This document shows, in pieces, positions 53,704 through 62,094 of a DNA stretch of 64,000 bases. The DNA lies in assembly GCA_035429805.1 (NCBI GenBank), contig DAOMFL010000003.1:54324-118323 (forward strand), in the 5' to 3' direction. How positions within the stretch are numbered: the first letter of the stretch is position 1; each line of letters starts with the position of its first letter. Under the pieces are notes generated by a model, which was given only the letters and a program-made list of their open reading frames with translations, did not search any database and was not told the DNA's origin. The DNA comes from JALORV01 sp035429805 (GTDB lineage Bacteria > Pseudomonadota > Gammaproteobacteria > Burkholderiales > Burkholderiaceae_F). The translations under genes were made by a program, and so were the position numbers.

Positions 53704-56271
53704 TCAGCGGCGGAAGCCGCCGCCGCGGAAGCCGCCACCGCCGAAACGGTCGCCGAAGCTGCCGCCGCCAAAGCGATCGCCCCAGCTGCCGCTGCCGCCG
53801 CCGAAGCCCCCGGCGCCACCACCAGAGCGGCTGCCCCAGTCGCCGGACCCGCCGCCGCTGCGATCCCAGCCGCCACCGCCCCAGCTGCCGGTGCGATCCG
53901 CCGCGCTGCTGCGGGCCTGCTCTTCACGGCTCGCCCAGTCGGAGCTGGAAGCACTGTTCCAGCCGCCCGCGGAATGCTGCTGCCAGCCGCCGCTGCCATC
54001 GCTGCGATAGACGTTGCCATCGGAACCGGCATAGTGATTGTTCTGCGGCACGCCGTTGTTCCACGTCTTGGTCTGGCCGGTCTGCGCGTTGTAGGTCGTC
54101 GTCGTCGCGTCGCGGCCGTAGCCCTGTGGCCCGGCGCCCGCCGACACGCTGCGGTCGATCGAGCTGCCTCCGGCGCCGGTCGCCTGCACATTCGAGCCGT
54201 ACGTGCGCTGGCCAGTCTGCGCGTTGAACGTCTCGTCGCGGTTGACCGAGCCGGTCGTGCCGCTCGCGGTGTTGAAGGTCCTGTTGTAGCCCTGCGAACC
54301 CTGACCGGTATACGGATTCCAGCTCCGCTGCGCGTTGTAGGTGCCGGTCGTGCCGCGGTAGGTGGCGTAGTTGCCGGCAGCGGTCGTCCCGAATGCGCCG
54401 CCATTGTCCGCCCAGTAAGTGCGCGTGCCCGAAGACACGCCGCCGGGCCAGTTGCGATACACGTTGGCGCTCGCCGAACCACAGCACGGATAGCCGTAGT
54501 AACCAGCGTGGTAGTACGCACCGCCCCAGTAGGGCTCGGCCCAGTACGCCGCGGTCAGGCCCATCGCAAAGCCGAACGTGAAGCCGACGTACGGGTTGTA
54601 AACCGGCATCGCCGCCACGCCGTAGGTGACCGGTGCACCGTACCAGACGCTGCCGATCCACGGCGAGTAGGTGTAGCCGGTGCCGTAGACCACGGTGCCT
54701 CCGGCGTCGACGACGGTGCCCAGGTAGCCCGGCGTGTAGCCCGAGTACACCACGCTATCGGTGTAGCCGTAGACGTGCACGTAGGTCACGTAGTGCAGCG
54801 GCGACGACACCGGGATCGTGTAGATGACGCCGGGCACCGATGTTGCGACGACCCACGGGCCGGTGAGAGCGGTCGAAGAGAACCACACGCCGCCGGTGAC
54901 TGCGTAATACGCGCCCGGGTTCACCTCGATGACCGGAACCTTGGAATTCACGACGTAGCGCAACGGCGTGCCGGCGACCGGCTGCCATTGCGGCGCGCCG
55001 TCGAACTGTGGCGTGAAGGTGGGACCGCCGGTGCGAGTCACACTGGCCGTCTGTGGGATCGAGTTCGCGATCATCGCCTCTTTCGCCTGGGGCGTCCCGG
55101 CCACCGACGCGAGCACGATCGACGCCGGCGTGCCCTTCGCCGGGATCTGCCTGAACGACGACGGCAGCGCGTTGCTGGCAATGTACGTCCACGGGCCGCC
55201 GAGTCCGGGTGCCCGGAACCAGCGACCCGCCATCAGCACGTAGTACGCGTTGTTCGTCGTGTCGACGATGACGTCGGTCGCGCTGTTGGTGGCCCACAGC
55301 AGCGGCGTGCCGGTGATCGGCACGAGGTTCGGCTGGCCCTTGAAGACGATGAGTTCGGTCGGCGTCTCGGTCACGTGGATTGCCGGCACGCCGTTCGCGA
55401 GGGCGGGCTTCGGCGTCGCGCCCTCGCCGCCGTCGAGCAGGTCCACCGTCCCGGCCTGCGCCAGCTGTTTAGCCACATCATCGAGGCCGAAAGGCGCGAA
55501 GTTGACCTGCGTCCAGGGCCCGTCGAGCGACGTCGACGACACCCAGCCGTCGTAGACGTGCAGGTACCAGGTCTTGTCGAGCCGCGTGCGGGCAATCATG
55601 GCCTGTGTGTTGATGATGCGTTCGAAGCGCGTGTCCGGGACCTCGCGTACGACGGGTTTCCCCTCGATCGGCACCAGCAGGGCCGGTCCATAGGCGACGA
55701 TCACCTTCGGCGGATCGTTGCGCACCGCGTGCCCGGGCGGTTGCCCGGTCTGCGCCGCCGCCAGCGAGGCTTCGAGGCTGTCGAGAGCCATCGTCTGCAG
55801 CGCGCTGACCAGCGCGGTGCGCAACGACGGCAGGTACGGGGCGCCCTGGTCCGGCAACGTCGGGAAGTTGCTCTTCGTGACGACCAGATCATTGAGTTCG
55901 ACTGTGCGCGTGATGCGGTCGACATCGGTGCGCGCGGTGCCCCAGACGACGCCGAAAGTCTCGCTCTTCTGCCCGGTCGGTCTCAAAGCGACCGCGGCGC
56001 GCCACGCCAGCGCATTGCCGGTCCACGACTCGACCTGCGGCTGGTAGATCAGCGCATCGGCGCCGGTGAGCGAGACGTCGCGCGGCCAAGGATCGCGCGG
56101 GACCGGGGCCGGGGCCGGCGCCGGTGGCGGTGCATCGCCGCCTGCGCTGACGTTCATCGCCGGGCTCCACGAGGAATCCGGGGGCGGCAGCGCCGTCGGG
56201 TCGGACCGGTTCGCGCAACCCGCCAGCGCGGCGCTCACGAGCAAAGCCGGGAACAGAAATCGGGCAGTCAT
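53704..56271 (-). CDS. large repeat-containing lipoprotein with Gly-rich tail
   Basis: An 855-aa lipoprotein: lipobox ALAGCANR (Cys at about 19). Three similar modules of about 110 aa share a WYxHVYDGW, YYVLMAGRWF or YYAVTGGVWF strand followed by xxGPW, at about 55520-55570, 55190-55240 and 54855-54910. The last 250 residues are Tyr/Gly/Asn-rich, ending in GGGSFGDRFGGGGFRGGGF. The repeats resemble carbohydrate-binding-like modules seen in family-V/XII-type annotations. It likely faces the periplasm or surface. ATG 56271 is chosen for the lipobox. Confidence 0.75.
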   Translation of the reverse strand: MTARFLFPALLVSAALAGCANRSDPTALPPPDSSWSPAMNVSAGGDAPPPAPAPAPVPRDPWPRDVSLTGADALIYQPQVESWTGNALAWRAAVALRPTGQKSETFGVVWGTARTDVDRITRTVELNDLVVTKSNFPTLPDQGAPYLPSLRTALVSALQTMALDSLEASLAAAQTGQPPGHAVRNDPPKVIVAYGPALLVPIEGKPVVREVPDTRFERIINTQAMIARTRLDKTWYLHVYDGWVSSTSLDGPWTQVNFAPFGLDDVAKQLAQAGTVDLLDGGEGATPKPALANGVPAIHVTETPTELIVFKGQPNLVPITGTPLLWATNSATDVIVDTTNNAYYVLMAGRWFRAPGLGGPWTYIASNALPSSFRQIPAKGTPASIVLASVAGTPQAKEAMIANSIPQTASVTRTGGPTFTPQFDGAPQWQPVAGTPLRYVVNSKVPVIEVNPGAYYAVTGGVWFSSTALTGPWVVATSVPGVIYTIPVSSPLHYVTYVHVYGYTDSVVYSGYTPGYLGTVVDAGGTVVYGTGYTYSPWIGSVWYGAPVTYGVAAMPVYNPYVGFTFGFAMGLTAAYWAEPYWGGAYYHAGYYGYPCCGSASANVYRNWPGGVSSGTRTYWADNGGAFGTTAAGNYATYRGTTGTYNAQRSWNPYTGQGSQGYNRTFNTASGTTGSVNRDETFNAQTGQRTYGSNVQATGAGGSSIDRSVSAGAGPQGYGRDATTTTYNAQTGQTKTWNNGVPQNNHYAGSDGNVYRSDGSGGWQQHSAGGWNSASSSDWASREEQARSSAADRTGSWGGGGWDRSGGGSGDWGSRSGGGAGGFGGGSGSWGDRFGGGSFGDRFGGGGFRGGGFRR

Positions 56272-56473
56272 GGGGACTCCTGCGGAACAGAGTTCGTCGC
56301 GCGCGCGCCTCACCGCTCACTCCGGAAAAACCAGTTGGATCTGGACACGCAGCTGTCAGCTTGCACGATTATCCGGGTGTGCCAAGTTGCCGCAGGCGCC
56401 GGGCCGACGTGTTCGCGGGCACCAGACCCGCAGCGACCCGGCATTGCTGAACCAGCAAGTCCGGGCCGGGGCA

Positions 56474-56974
56474 TCACGACTCCGGTGCGCCTCGTGATCG
56501 CGGCTCACGCCGCGCCGGACGGGTCGCGTCCTCGTACCGGGCCTGGAACCGTTGCGCGAGCGCAAACAACACGCCGGTCGTCCACGCCACGGTAATCAGG
56601 CCCGACAGCGGAATGATGCCGCCCAGCAGTCGCAGGCCGTGCGGCAGCCTGAGTTCGCTCGACACCGTCGTGTACTGCATCAGCGCGTAGTAGATCGCGG
56701 TGCTGAGATTCGGAAATGCGCCGCGACCCAGCAGGAATCCGCCCCATGCGATGACTTCCAGCAGGTGGACGAGCACGAGGATCCACGTCGCGACGACCAG
56801 CGCGCCAATGCCGTGCAGCGGCGAATCATTCGTGTCAAGTCGCCGCAGAACCTGGCCAACGCGCAGGGTGACAGCCACCCCGGCGCCGTGGATGACCATC
56901 GTCAGGGCGATCAGCAGCAGGCCCCAGAACACCTCGTCAATCGAGGTGATGTACGGGGCCGCGTCGATCACCAC
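56474..56974 (-). CDS. two-TM ion-channel family protein with altered selectivity filter
   Basis: A 166-aa membrane protein with about four hydrophobic segments and a pore-loop-like region YYALMQYTTVSSELRLP. In potassium channels this place reads T-V-G-Y-G-D; here it reads TTVSSEL, so the GYGD filter is lost. Family resemblance is to small bacterial ion_trans_2 proteins. It probably is not a potassium-selective channel, and its role is open. It is transcribed in the same direction as the glycine-zipper gene upstream. Confidence 0.6.
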   Translation of the reverse strand: MVIDAAPYITSIDEVFWGLLLIALTMVIHGAGVAVTLRVGQVLRRLDTNDSPLHGIGALVVATWILVLVHLLEVIAWGGFLLGRGAFPNLSTAIYYALMQYTTVSSELRLPHGLRLLGGIIPLSGLITVAWTTGVLFALAQRFQARYEDATRPARREPRSRGAPES

Positions 56975-57002
56975 CGATGCCGCTGCGTCGAACGATCCGG
57001 CC

Positions 57003-57437
57003 CTACTGCGGTACGACGCGGGCGCCGTCGCCGTTGCCTTCGATGTAGACGCGCTGGCCGACTCGCAGCCCAGCGTTCACCGGCTGCGTCACGGCCACCA
57101 GCACGCCGTTCGTGGTTCGTACGATGATCTGCTGACCCGGCATCGGCTGGTCGTACTTCTTCTGGATCTCGTTGCCGGCGAACGCGCCGCCCACCGTGCC
57201 CAGCACCATCGCGACGTCGCGTCCGGTGCCACCGCCGATCAGGCTGCCGACGCCGAGGCCAGCCAACCCGCCGACCACCGCGCCGACGCCCTGATGATGG
57301 CTGCTTGGAAGCTGCACCGCTGTGATCTGCTCGACCGTGCCACGACGGATCTCCATCTCACCGGGCTGTGGTCCGGGCGCCGCGCAGGCGGCGAGGAACA
57401 GCGTAAAGACGACGGGGACGATGCCGTGCCTTCTCAT
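57003..57437 (-). CDS. glycine-zipper 2TM lipoprotein (SlyB-like)
   Basis: A 144-aa outer-membrane lipoprotein with lipobox FLAACAAP (Cys at about 18) and a glycine-zipper segment GVGAVVGGLAGLGVGSLIGG followed by a second Gly-rich helix VLGTVGGAFAGNEIQ. SlyB-like proteins stabilise the outer membrane under stress. ATG 57437 is selected over the longer frame for the lipobox. It is followed by the ion-channel gene after 28 bp. Confidence 0.85.
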   Translation of the reverse strand: MRRHGIVPVVFTLFLAACAAPGPQPGEMEIRRGTVEQITAVQLPSSHHQGVGAVVGGLAGLGVGSLIGGGTGRDVAMVLGTVGGAFAGNEIQKKYDQPMPGQQIIVRTTNGVLVAVTQPVNAGLRVGQRVYIEGNGDGARVVPQ

Positions 57438-57538
57438 GTTCCACTCCACGCATATAACATGAGGAAACTTTCGCAAGTGCCGAGCCACGCCGCCACGTCA
57501 CTGCAGTGGCTGCAGAGATCGGCGCTGTACCGAGCTGA

Positions 57539-57883
57539 CTACTGGATTACGTTGCGCGCTCCCGCAGACCAGCAGCCGGTCTGGTCGAGCGGACAGATCA
57601 CCATGTAGGTCGCGCGCTGCCCGCAGCCGGACACGCCGACCGTGTACTCGGCCCGCTCCGGGCCGCCGCGCGCATAGAAGCCCTGGAACGCCGGCTGCAG
57701 CATGTCCTTCGAAAGGATCGTTCCGGTCGCCTCAGGACAGCCCATCTCGAACTTGCCGCGATTGATCGCGGTTTGAATGGCCTTCGGCTCCAGCTGCTGC
57801 ATGTACTGCGCGTCGGAAGTACACCCCGCCAGCGCGACCACTCCGAAAGCCACCATCGCCACTGCACTTCGCTGCATGCGCAT
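57539..57883 (-). CDS. small lipoprotein, hypothetical
   Basis: A 114-aa lipoprotein: lipobox VALAGCTS (Cys at about 21), then a soluble domain with several Cys (MGCPEATG, VSGCGQRA, VICPLDQTGC) that may form disulphides in the periplasm. No named family. It is the last gene of the five-gene minus-strand set that begins at 60802. Confidence 0.65.
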   Translation of the reverse strand: MRMQRSAVAMVAFGVVALAGCTSDAQYMQQLEPKAIQTAINRGKFEMGCPEATGTILSKDMLQPAFQGFYARGGPERAEYTVGVSGCGQRATYMVICPLDQTGCWSAGARNVIQ

Positions 57884-57892
57884 TCCTTCCCC

Positions 57893-58726
57893 CTACCAGT
57901 TGAAGATCACGCCGACGGCCGGCCCGTTGAAACTCAGCGTCTGCAACGGATCCCCCGACTTGAATTCGTAATCGAGGTAGCGCCACGCCGCCGCGATCTC
58001 GCCCCATTTGAACGAGTAGCCGATTCCGCCCCACACCTGCCAGGTCAGCTTCGACTGGCCGCCGCCGACATCGGCGTAGTACGGTACGAACCATCTGCGG
58101 TCGTCGCCGAAGCGCAGACGGCCGCGAACGCCGACGATCGCGTCCCAGTTCGTCAGGCTCGCGTCGACCGAACCCGTACGGCCCGGCAGCACGATGGGAG
58201 CGAGATTGCCGTTCAGTGTCCAGTTCAGCGTCTGGTCGACGCTGAGCATGCGCGCGCCGGCCAGTACGGCCACGCTGTAGGCCGGATCCTCGACGACGGC
58301 GTACGTGCCGGCCAGGGTCAGCAGGTTGGTCTTGACCGACAGATCGAAATTGGCCGAGGCCGAGGCTGGTATCCCGACCTGCCCCAGGCTGAAGTCGCGC
58401 GTGCCGGAAACCGAGCCGTCGACGTTCGCGTAGAAGTAGTCGACGAAGACGCCCCAGTTGCCGCGCTGGGCCTCAAATGTGCCCATGAAGGCGAACGAGA
58501 GGTTATCGAGGATGGTGCTGGCATCGACCTTGAATGACGGGCCGCTTGCGCCACTCGCCGGGAACTGAGTGGTGCCGTCGAGACTCGGGAACCAGCCGTA
58601 AATGGCAGCGCGAAACCGCCAGTCGTCCGGCGCCTGATTCTGTGCGTGTGCAACCGGCGCGACCATCGCGACCGTGGCAACGATCCCCGCACTCGCCGCC
58701 CGTACCCAGCGTGCCGTCAGCGTCAT
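57893..58726 (-). CDS. outer-membrane beta-barrel protein
   Basis: A 277-aa exported protein with a signal peptide (about 1-28) and strands such as FRAAIYGWFPSLDGTTQFP, VDYFYANVDGSVSGTRDF and YSFKWGEIAAAWRYLDYEF, ending in AVGVIFNW, an aromatic C-terminal barrel signature. It resembles a channel or porin-like barrel of about 10-12 strands. Placed between a lipoprotein and a repeat-rich secreted protein, it may be the outer-membrane part of this set. Confidence 0.7.
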   Translation of the reverse strand: MTLTARWVRAASAGIVATVAMVAPVAHAQNQAPDDWRFRAAIYGWFPSLDGTTQFPASGASGPSFKVDASTILDNLSFAFMGTFEAQRGNWGVFVDYFYANVDGSVSGTRDFSLGQVGIPASASANFDLSVKTNLLTLAGTYAVVEDPAYSVAVLAGARMLSVDQTLNWTLNGNLAPIVLPGRTGSVDASLTNWDAIVGVRGRLRFGDDRRWFVPYYADVGGGQSKLTWQVWGGIGYSFKWGEIAAAWRYLDYEFKSGDPLQTLSFNGPAVGVIFNW

Positions 58727-58780
58727 CCCCGTCTCCTGCTGTTGTCGTAGTGCAGAACGCAGCGCTTCGCCTTCCATCGG

Positions 58781-59572
58781 CTACGGCGTCGGCACCACCG
58801 TGTAATAGACCCCGTTCGCGCCGTAGGACGGCTTGAACCAGGTGTTGCCGTTCAGGTAGTACGTGATGCCGCTCTTGATCACCGGAAACGAGCCCGCGGG
58901 CAGTGCCGCGTAATTGAGGCCCATGACGAAGCTGCCGCCGACGGGTGCCGGTTGCGCTCCCGATGCGCCGGCCGCCACGCCGGCGTTGTACGCGCTGGAG
59001 CTGCCCGCCGCTCCCGCGGCCACACCAGCGTTGTAGGCACCGGTGGTCGCGGCCGCGGTCGTGGCGCTGCCGGCAGCCACGCCGGCCGCATAAGCGTTCG
59101 ACTGTGCGGCTGCATTCGACGAGGCGACTGCCGCCCCGGCCGCCATTCCCACGACGGCTCCGGCCGCGGCCGCGCAGCCATAGCAGCCAGTCGAGTAGTA
59201 CGGCACCGCGACCGGCGGGTGATACGCCGGATACACCGGATAGGCCCCCGGCGGGTGGTAATACGTCGCCCCGTTCGGATACGTGTGATAGGCGCCTTCG
59301 CCGGCCTTGCCGTAAGTCTCGCCGCCGTAGGCATTGGTGTGCTCGGTGCCACCGTAGGCCGAGTGGGCCGTGTTGCCGCCATAGGCGTTGGTGTGCTCCG
59401 TGCCTTCTCCGGCCACGTGCGAAGTTGAGCCGCCCCAGCGGTTTTCGTGCGAGCTCGCGCCGTAAGTGTGCTGGGTGGCGCCGCCGAAGCGGTTGGCGCT
59501 GGCCCAGCCGTGCGCTGTGCTGGCGACAGTCGATGCGGCCACCATGACGATGAAAATGGCGATCGGTTTCAT
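58781..59572 (-). CDS. exported repeat-rich protein (His/Gly/Tyr)
   Basis: A 263-aa protein with signal peptide (about 1-22). The N-terminal half has tandem GGxTEHTNAYGG-like units (HTYGASSHENRWGGSTSH, then TEHTNAYGGNTAHSAYGG). The middle repeats YNAGVAAGA. The C-terminus, LPAGSFPVIKSGITYYLNGN, looks like a small folded domain. The low-complexity His/Gly/Tyr sequence suggests a surface, adhesive or metal-binding role. No family named. Confidence 0.6.
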   Translation of the reverse strand: MKPIAIFIVMVAASTVASTAHGWASANRFGGATQHTYGASSHENRWGGSTSHVAGEGTEHTNAYGGNTAHSAYGGTEHTNAYGGETYGKAGEGAYHTYPNGATYYHPPGAYPVYPAYHPPVAVPYYSTGCYGCAAAAGAVVGMAAGAAVASSNAAAQSNAYAAGVAAGSATTAAATTGAYNAGVAAGAAGSSSAYNAGVAAGASGAQPAPVGGSFVMGLNYAALPAGSFPVIKSGITYYLNGNTWFKPSYGANGVYYTVVPTP

Positions 59573-59583
59573 GGGGCCTCCGA

Positions 59584-60489
59584 TCAGTTGGACTTGGGTG
59601 CCGGCTTGGCCGGCGTCTTCTTGAATGCCACCGGCTTCATTCCGGGCGGCAGCTTGATGGATGGCGTCGCAAATGCCATGCGGCCCGCGTTCGCCACCTT
59701 GGCCGAAGCAAAGGCTTCCGCTGCAATCGGGCCGTCCAGCTGCCAGTTGCTGAGTTCCAGTTCATGCCGCAAACCCAGCGGATCGGCGCTGTACATCGCC
59801 CGCACGCGCCGCGGCAGCTTGTCATCGACACCGATCCAGACCTGCATGAAGACGTCGTCGTTGGCCCAGGCGACCATCTCGGTCTTTACCCCGCCGACGA
59901 CCCCCGACGGCCCGATATAAAAGGCGAGCTTGCCATCGGCGAGGGCCGAGTACGGATCAGTCAGCACGAGGTCGGTGAACGGAAAGAAGATCGCCGCCGT
60001 CTGGTATGCGCTCTTCAGCATGGCATCGATGGTCGGCGGGGCGTCGGCGATCGCAGCGAGGTTCTCGACCGGTGCATAGGCGACCATCGTCTTGCCGTCG
60101 TAATAGAACTCGGAGGCGGGTCCGTCCCCAGGCATCAGCACGCGAAACTTGTCGGGCCGCGCCAGCGCGACGTCGAAGCGCGTCGTGTACACGAGCGGTG
60201 GACCCAGCTTGCTCGGAAACTCGTAGCCCGCCACAGCCGTGAACGACAGCGTCCTGGCCGCGGCCAGCCGTGCACTCATCGCCTTGAGCAAATCAACGGC
60301 GCGCGGCTCCAGAACCATCTTGAACTGTTCCGGCTGGGCCGCAGGCCGGGCCGCGGGCTTGGCCGCCGGCTTCTTCGCCACCGCCGGGGCGGCGGCAGGT
60401 GCCGCAGTCTGAGCTGCTCCGGGCAGTGCAAAACCGAGGCACGCCGCCGTCAACACAACCCAATGCGCCACAACACATCGAACCTTCAT
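59584..60489 (-). CDS. DUF2092 family periplasmic protein (LolA-like fold expected)
   Basis: A 301-aa exported protein: signal (about 1-26), an Ala/Pro/Lys linker (about 27-55), then a DUF2092 domain with ARTLSFTAVAGYEFPSKLG, PDKFRVLMPGDGP, FYYDGKTMVAYAPVEN and VQVWIGVDDKLPRR-like strands. Related proteins have a LolA/LppX-type fold, which binds a hydrophobic ligand. It could carry lipid or lipoprotein between membranes. ATG 60489 is chosen; the set continues with the 58781 and 57893 genes. Confidence 0.8.
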   Translation of the reverse strand: MKVRCVVAHWVVLTAACLGFALPGAAQTAAPAAAPAVAKKPAAKPAARPAAQPEQFKMVLEPRAVDLLKAMSARLAAARTLSFTAVAGYEFPSKLGPPLVYTTRFDVALARPDKFRVLMPGDGPASEFYYDGKTMVAYAPVENLAAIADAPPTIDAMLKSAYQTAAIFFPFTDLVLTDPYSALADGKLAFYIGPSGVVGGVKTEMVAWANDDVFMQVWIGVDDKLPRRVRAMYSADPLGLRHELELSNWQLDGPIAAEAFASAKVANAGRMAFATPSIKLPPGMKPVAFKKTPAKPAPKSN

Positions 60490-60517
60490 CACATCACCCC
60501 GCACCCTCATGGAATCC

Positions 60518-60802
60518 TCAGGGAATCATTCCGCATTCGAACATCTTGTTCGCGACCGGTGCGGCGATGCGGTTGATGAATTCCTGGCGCGCGCCCGGAT
60601 CGCTGCGCAGCAGCCGGATCAGTTCCTGCTCGCGTTCCGACTTGGGCTTGCCGCGGCCTTCCCACAGCTGTTCGCAGCTAGAGCCCTGCACCTTCTCCAC
60701 CACGCGGCCCGCCATCATGTCGATGATCGGGTACTGAGCCACTGCCGCGCCGGCACAGAACACCGCCGCGCCACCAAGCCACATCATCTGCCGCTTCGTC
60801 AT
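60518..60802 (-). CDS. small exported protein, hypothetical
   Basis: A 94-aa protein: MTKRQMMWLGGAAVFCAGAA gives a signal or anchor, then a helical tail with SSCEQLWEGRGKPKSEREQE and APVANKMFECGM. Two Cys in the mature part could form a disulphide. No family recognised. It is the first gene of the minus-strand set, and its upstream region holds a 14-bp palindrome (60886-60899). Confidence 0.6.
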   Translation of the reverse strand: MTKRQMMWLGGAAVFCAGAAVAQYPIIDMMAGRVVEKVQGSSCEQLWEGRGKPKSEREQELIRLLRSDPGARQEFINRIAAPVANKMFECGMIP

Positions 60803-60885
60803 GTCGTTCTCCTTCCGCGCCACCACGGGACGCGAGAGCCGTGTGAATGGGGAAGGCAGTCGCTACCAACTCGCCGGGGCAACTT

Positions 60886-60899
60886 CTGCCAATTGGCAG
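60886..60899. promoter_or_regulatory. 14-bp palindrome upstream of the 60802 gene set
   Basis: CTGCCAATTGGCAG is a perfect palindrome 84-97 bp upstream of the first start codon of the minus-strand set, in a 265-bp gap. It looks like an operator for a dimeric regulator. No regulator gene lies nearby. Confidence 0.45.
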
Positions 60900-61067
60900 G
60901 CTAACGGCAGGACCCGCTTTCGTGTTGGCATTTCCGGCCAAATAGGGCGAACGCTCGCGGCGCCGAATCGAGTCACTGCTCGCCCGCGCGGGAATGCTTC
61001 AATCTGGTGCGCCACGCCGAACTCTGTCCGGTTGGCGCCGTGAGGGTTGACGCTGCGCCATGGCCTA

Positions 61068-61937
61068 TCAGAAGGCCACGGTGATCCGTGCATTGACGAT
61101 GTAGCGATACGGTGGATCGCGAGGGTCTCCGAGCTTGTACGCTCCACCAAGCCCCACTTGAACGGCGCGGTTCACGCGGCAGGCAACCATCAGGTCGAGC
61201 GGCACGAACCAGGCACCGTTGCTGCGGTTGTACTCGATCGGATTCTCGGGATAGAGATGCAACGACCAGCATCCGCCCAGCCCGAAGTCGATTGCCGGAT
61301 AGAAATCGAACCTGCGCACTTCAGTGACGTCCGCGCGGGTCGGCGCGAAACCCGAGAAGTACCTCACGTACGGGGCAAGCGTGACTCCCCCGAGCAACGA
61401 AGGCATCGCGTAGACCGCCCCCGCACCTGGAGCCCACTGGTACTGGCTCGAGCCAAACGGCGCGGCCTTGCCTGTTGGAAAGACAAAGCGAATGCTCGTC
61501 TTCAGTCGCAGGCCATCGGCGACTTCGCGCGACTCGACGATCTCCTCGACGAAGATGTTGCCGACACCGAACGACCATGTGCCGTCCGGATTGGCCGTGC
61601 CGGCCTTGTCCGTGTAGACGAGCGGCACGTCGACGCGCTGGGTAAAGCTCCAGTCGTTCGCAAAGCGGTACGGGACCAGCAGCCGCGGCTGCAGCTTCCA
61701 CTGCGCCGAACCGTTCTCGTTGCCCTGGAAGTAGCCCCAGCTTTCGATCTCGGCCGGCTCGAATCCGGCCTGCGCGGCCGCAGTCGCAGCGCTGCAGAGC
61801 GCCATTGCCGCAGCAATGCCGCCTAAGACGGCATGCCTGCGCTTCGGCCTGATTCGCGCAAGCGTTGCCAGGTGTCGACCGGGTCTGCCGGCCGGACCGA
61901 GGAATGCCGGTGGAATGAAGAGACTCAACGAGTGCAC
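61068..61937 (-). CDS. outer-membrane transporter-like barrel protein
   Basis: About 289 aa, depending on the start. The signal region RRHAVLGGIAAAMALCSAAT is followed by an amphipathic barrel: WSFTQRVDVPLVYTDKAG, FGVGNIFVEEIVESREVADG and RFVFPTGKAAPFG, ending YIVNARITVAF. It has the shape of small porin-type or phenol-transport-like barrels. No ATG fits; GTG 61937 is the best guess, though the frame stays open to 62117. It follows the sulfatase gene on the same strand. Confidence 0.6.
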   Translation of the reverse strand: MHSLSLFIPPAFLGPAGRPGRHLATLARIRPKRRHAVLGGIAAAMALCSAATAAAQAGFEPAEIESWGYFQGNENGSAQWKLQPRLLVPYRFANDWSFTQRVDVPLVYTDKAGTANPDGTWSFGVGNIFVEEIVESREVADGLRLKTSIRFVFPTGKAAPFGSSQYQWAPGAGAVYAMPSLLGGVTLAPYVRYFSGFAPTRADVTEVRRFDFYPAIDFGLGGCWSLHLYPENPIEYNRSNGAWFVPLDLMVACRVNRAVQVGLGGAYKLGDPRDPPYRYIVNARITVAF

Positions 61938-62094
61938 GTTCAGACCGCAGGAACGCCGAAAGCGCCGGTCGCGAAGCGACTCAACGTTGCACACCAGATG
62001 ACGCTCCGGGTCGCAGGCGCCACTGCGCCGTGTTCGCACGCGAACCCGCAAGGCATGCGCTGCATGACGCAACGCGCGTTCCACCACACGAACG

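Noticed and set aside
53688..53706. Hairpin between the convergent DUF1501 and lipoprotein genes
   Set aside because: The stem has a mismatch and no T-run on either strand, so it is not called a terminator.
53623..56595. 990-aa plus-strand frame
   Set aside because: It is antisense to the lipoprotein gene and made of Ala/Arg/Val-rich low-complexity sequence, as expected from a GC-rich shadow frame.
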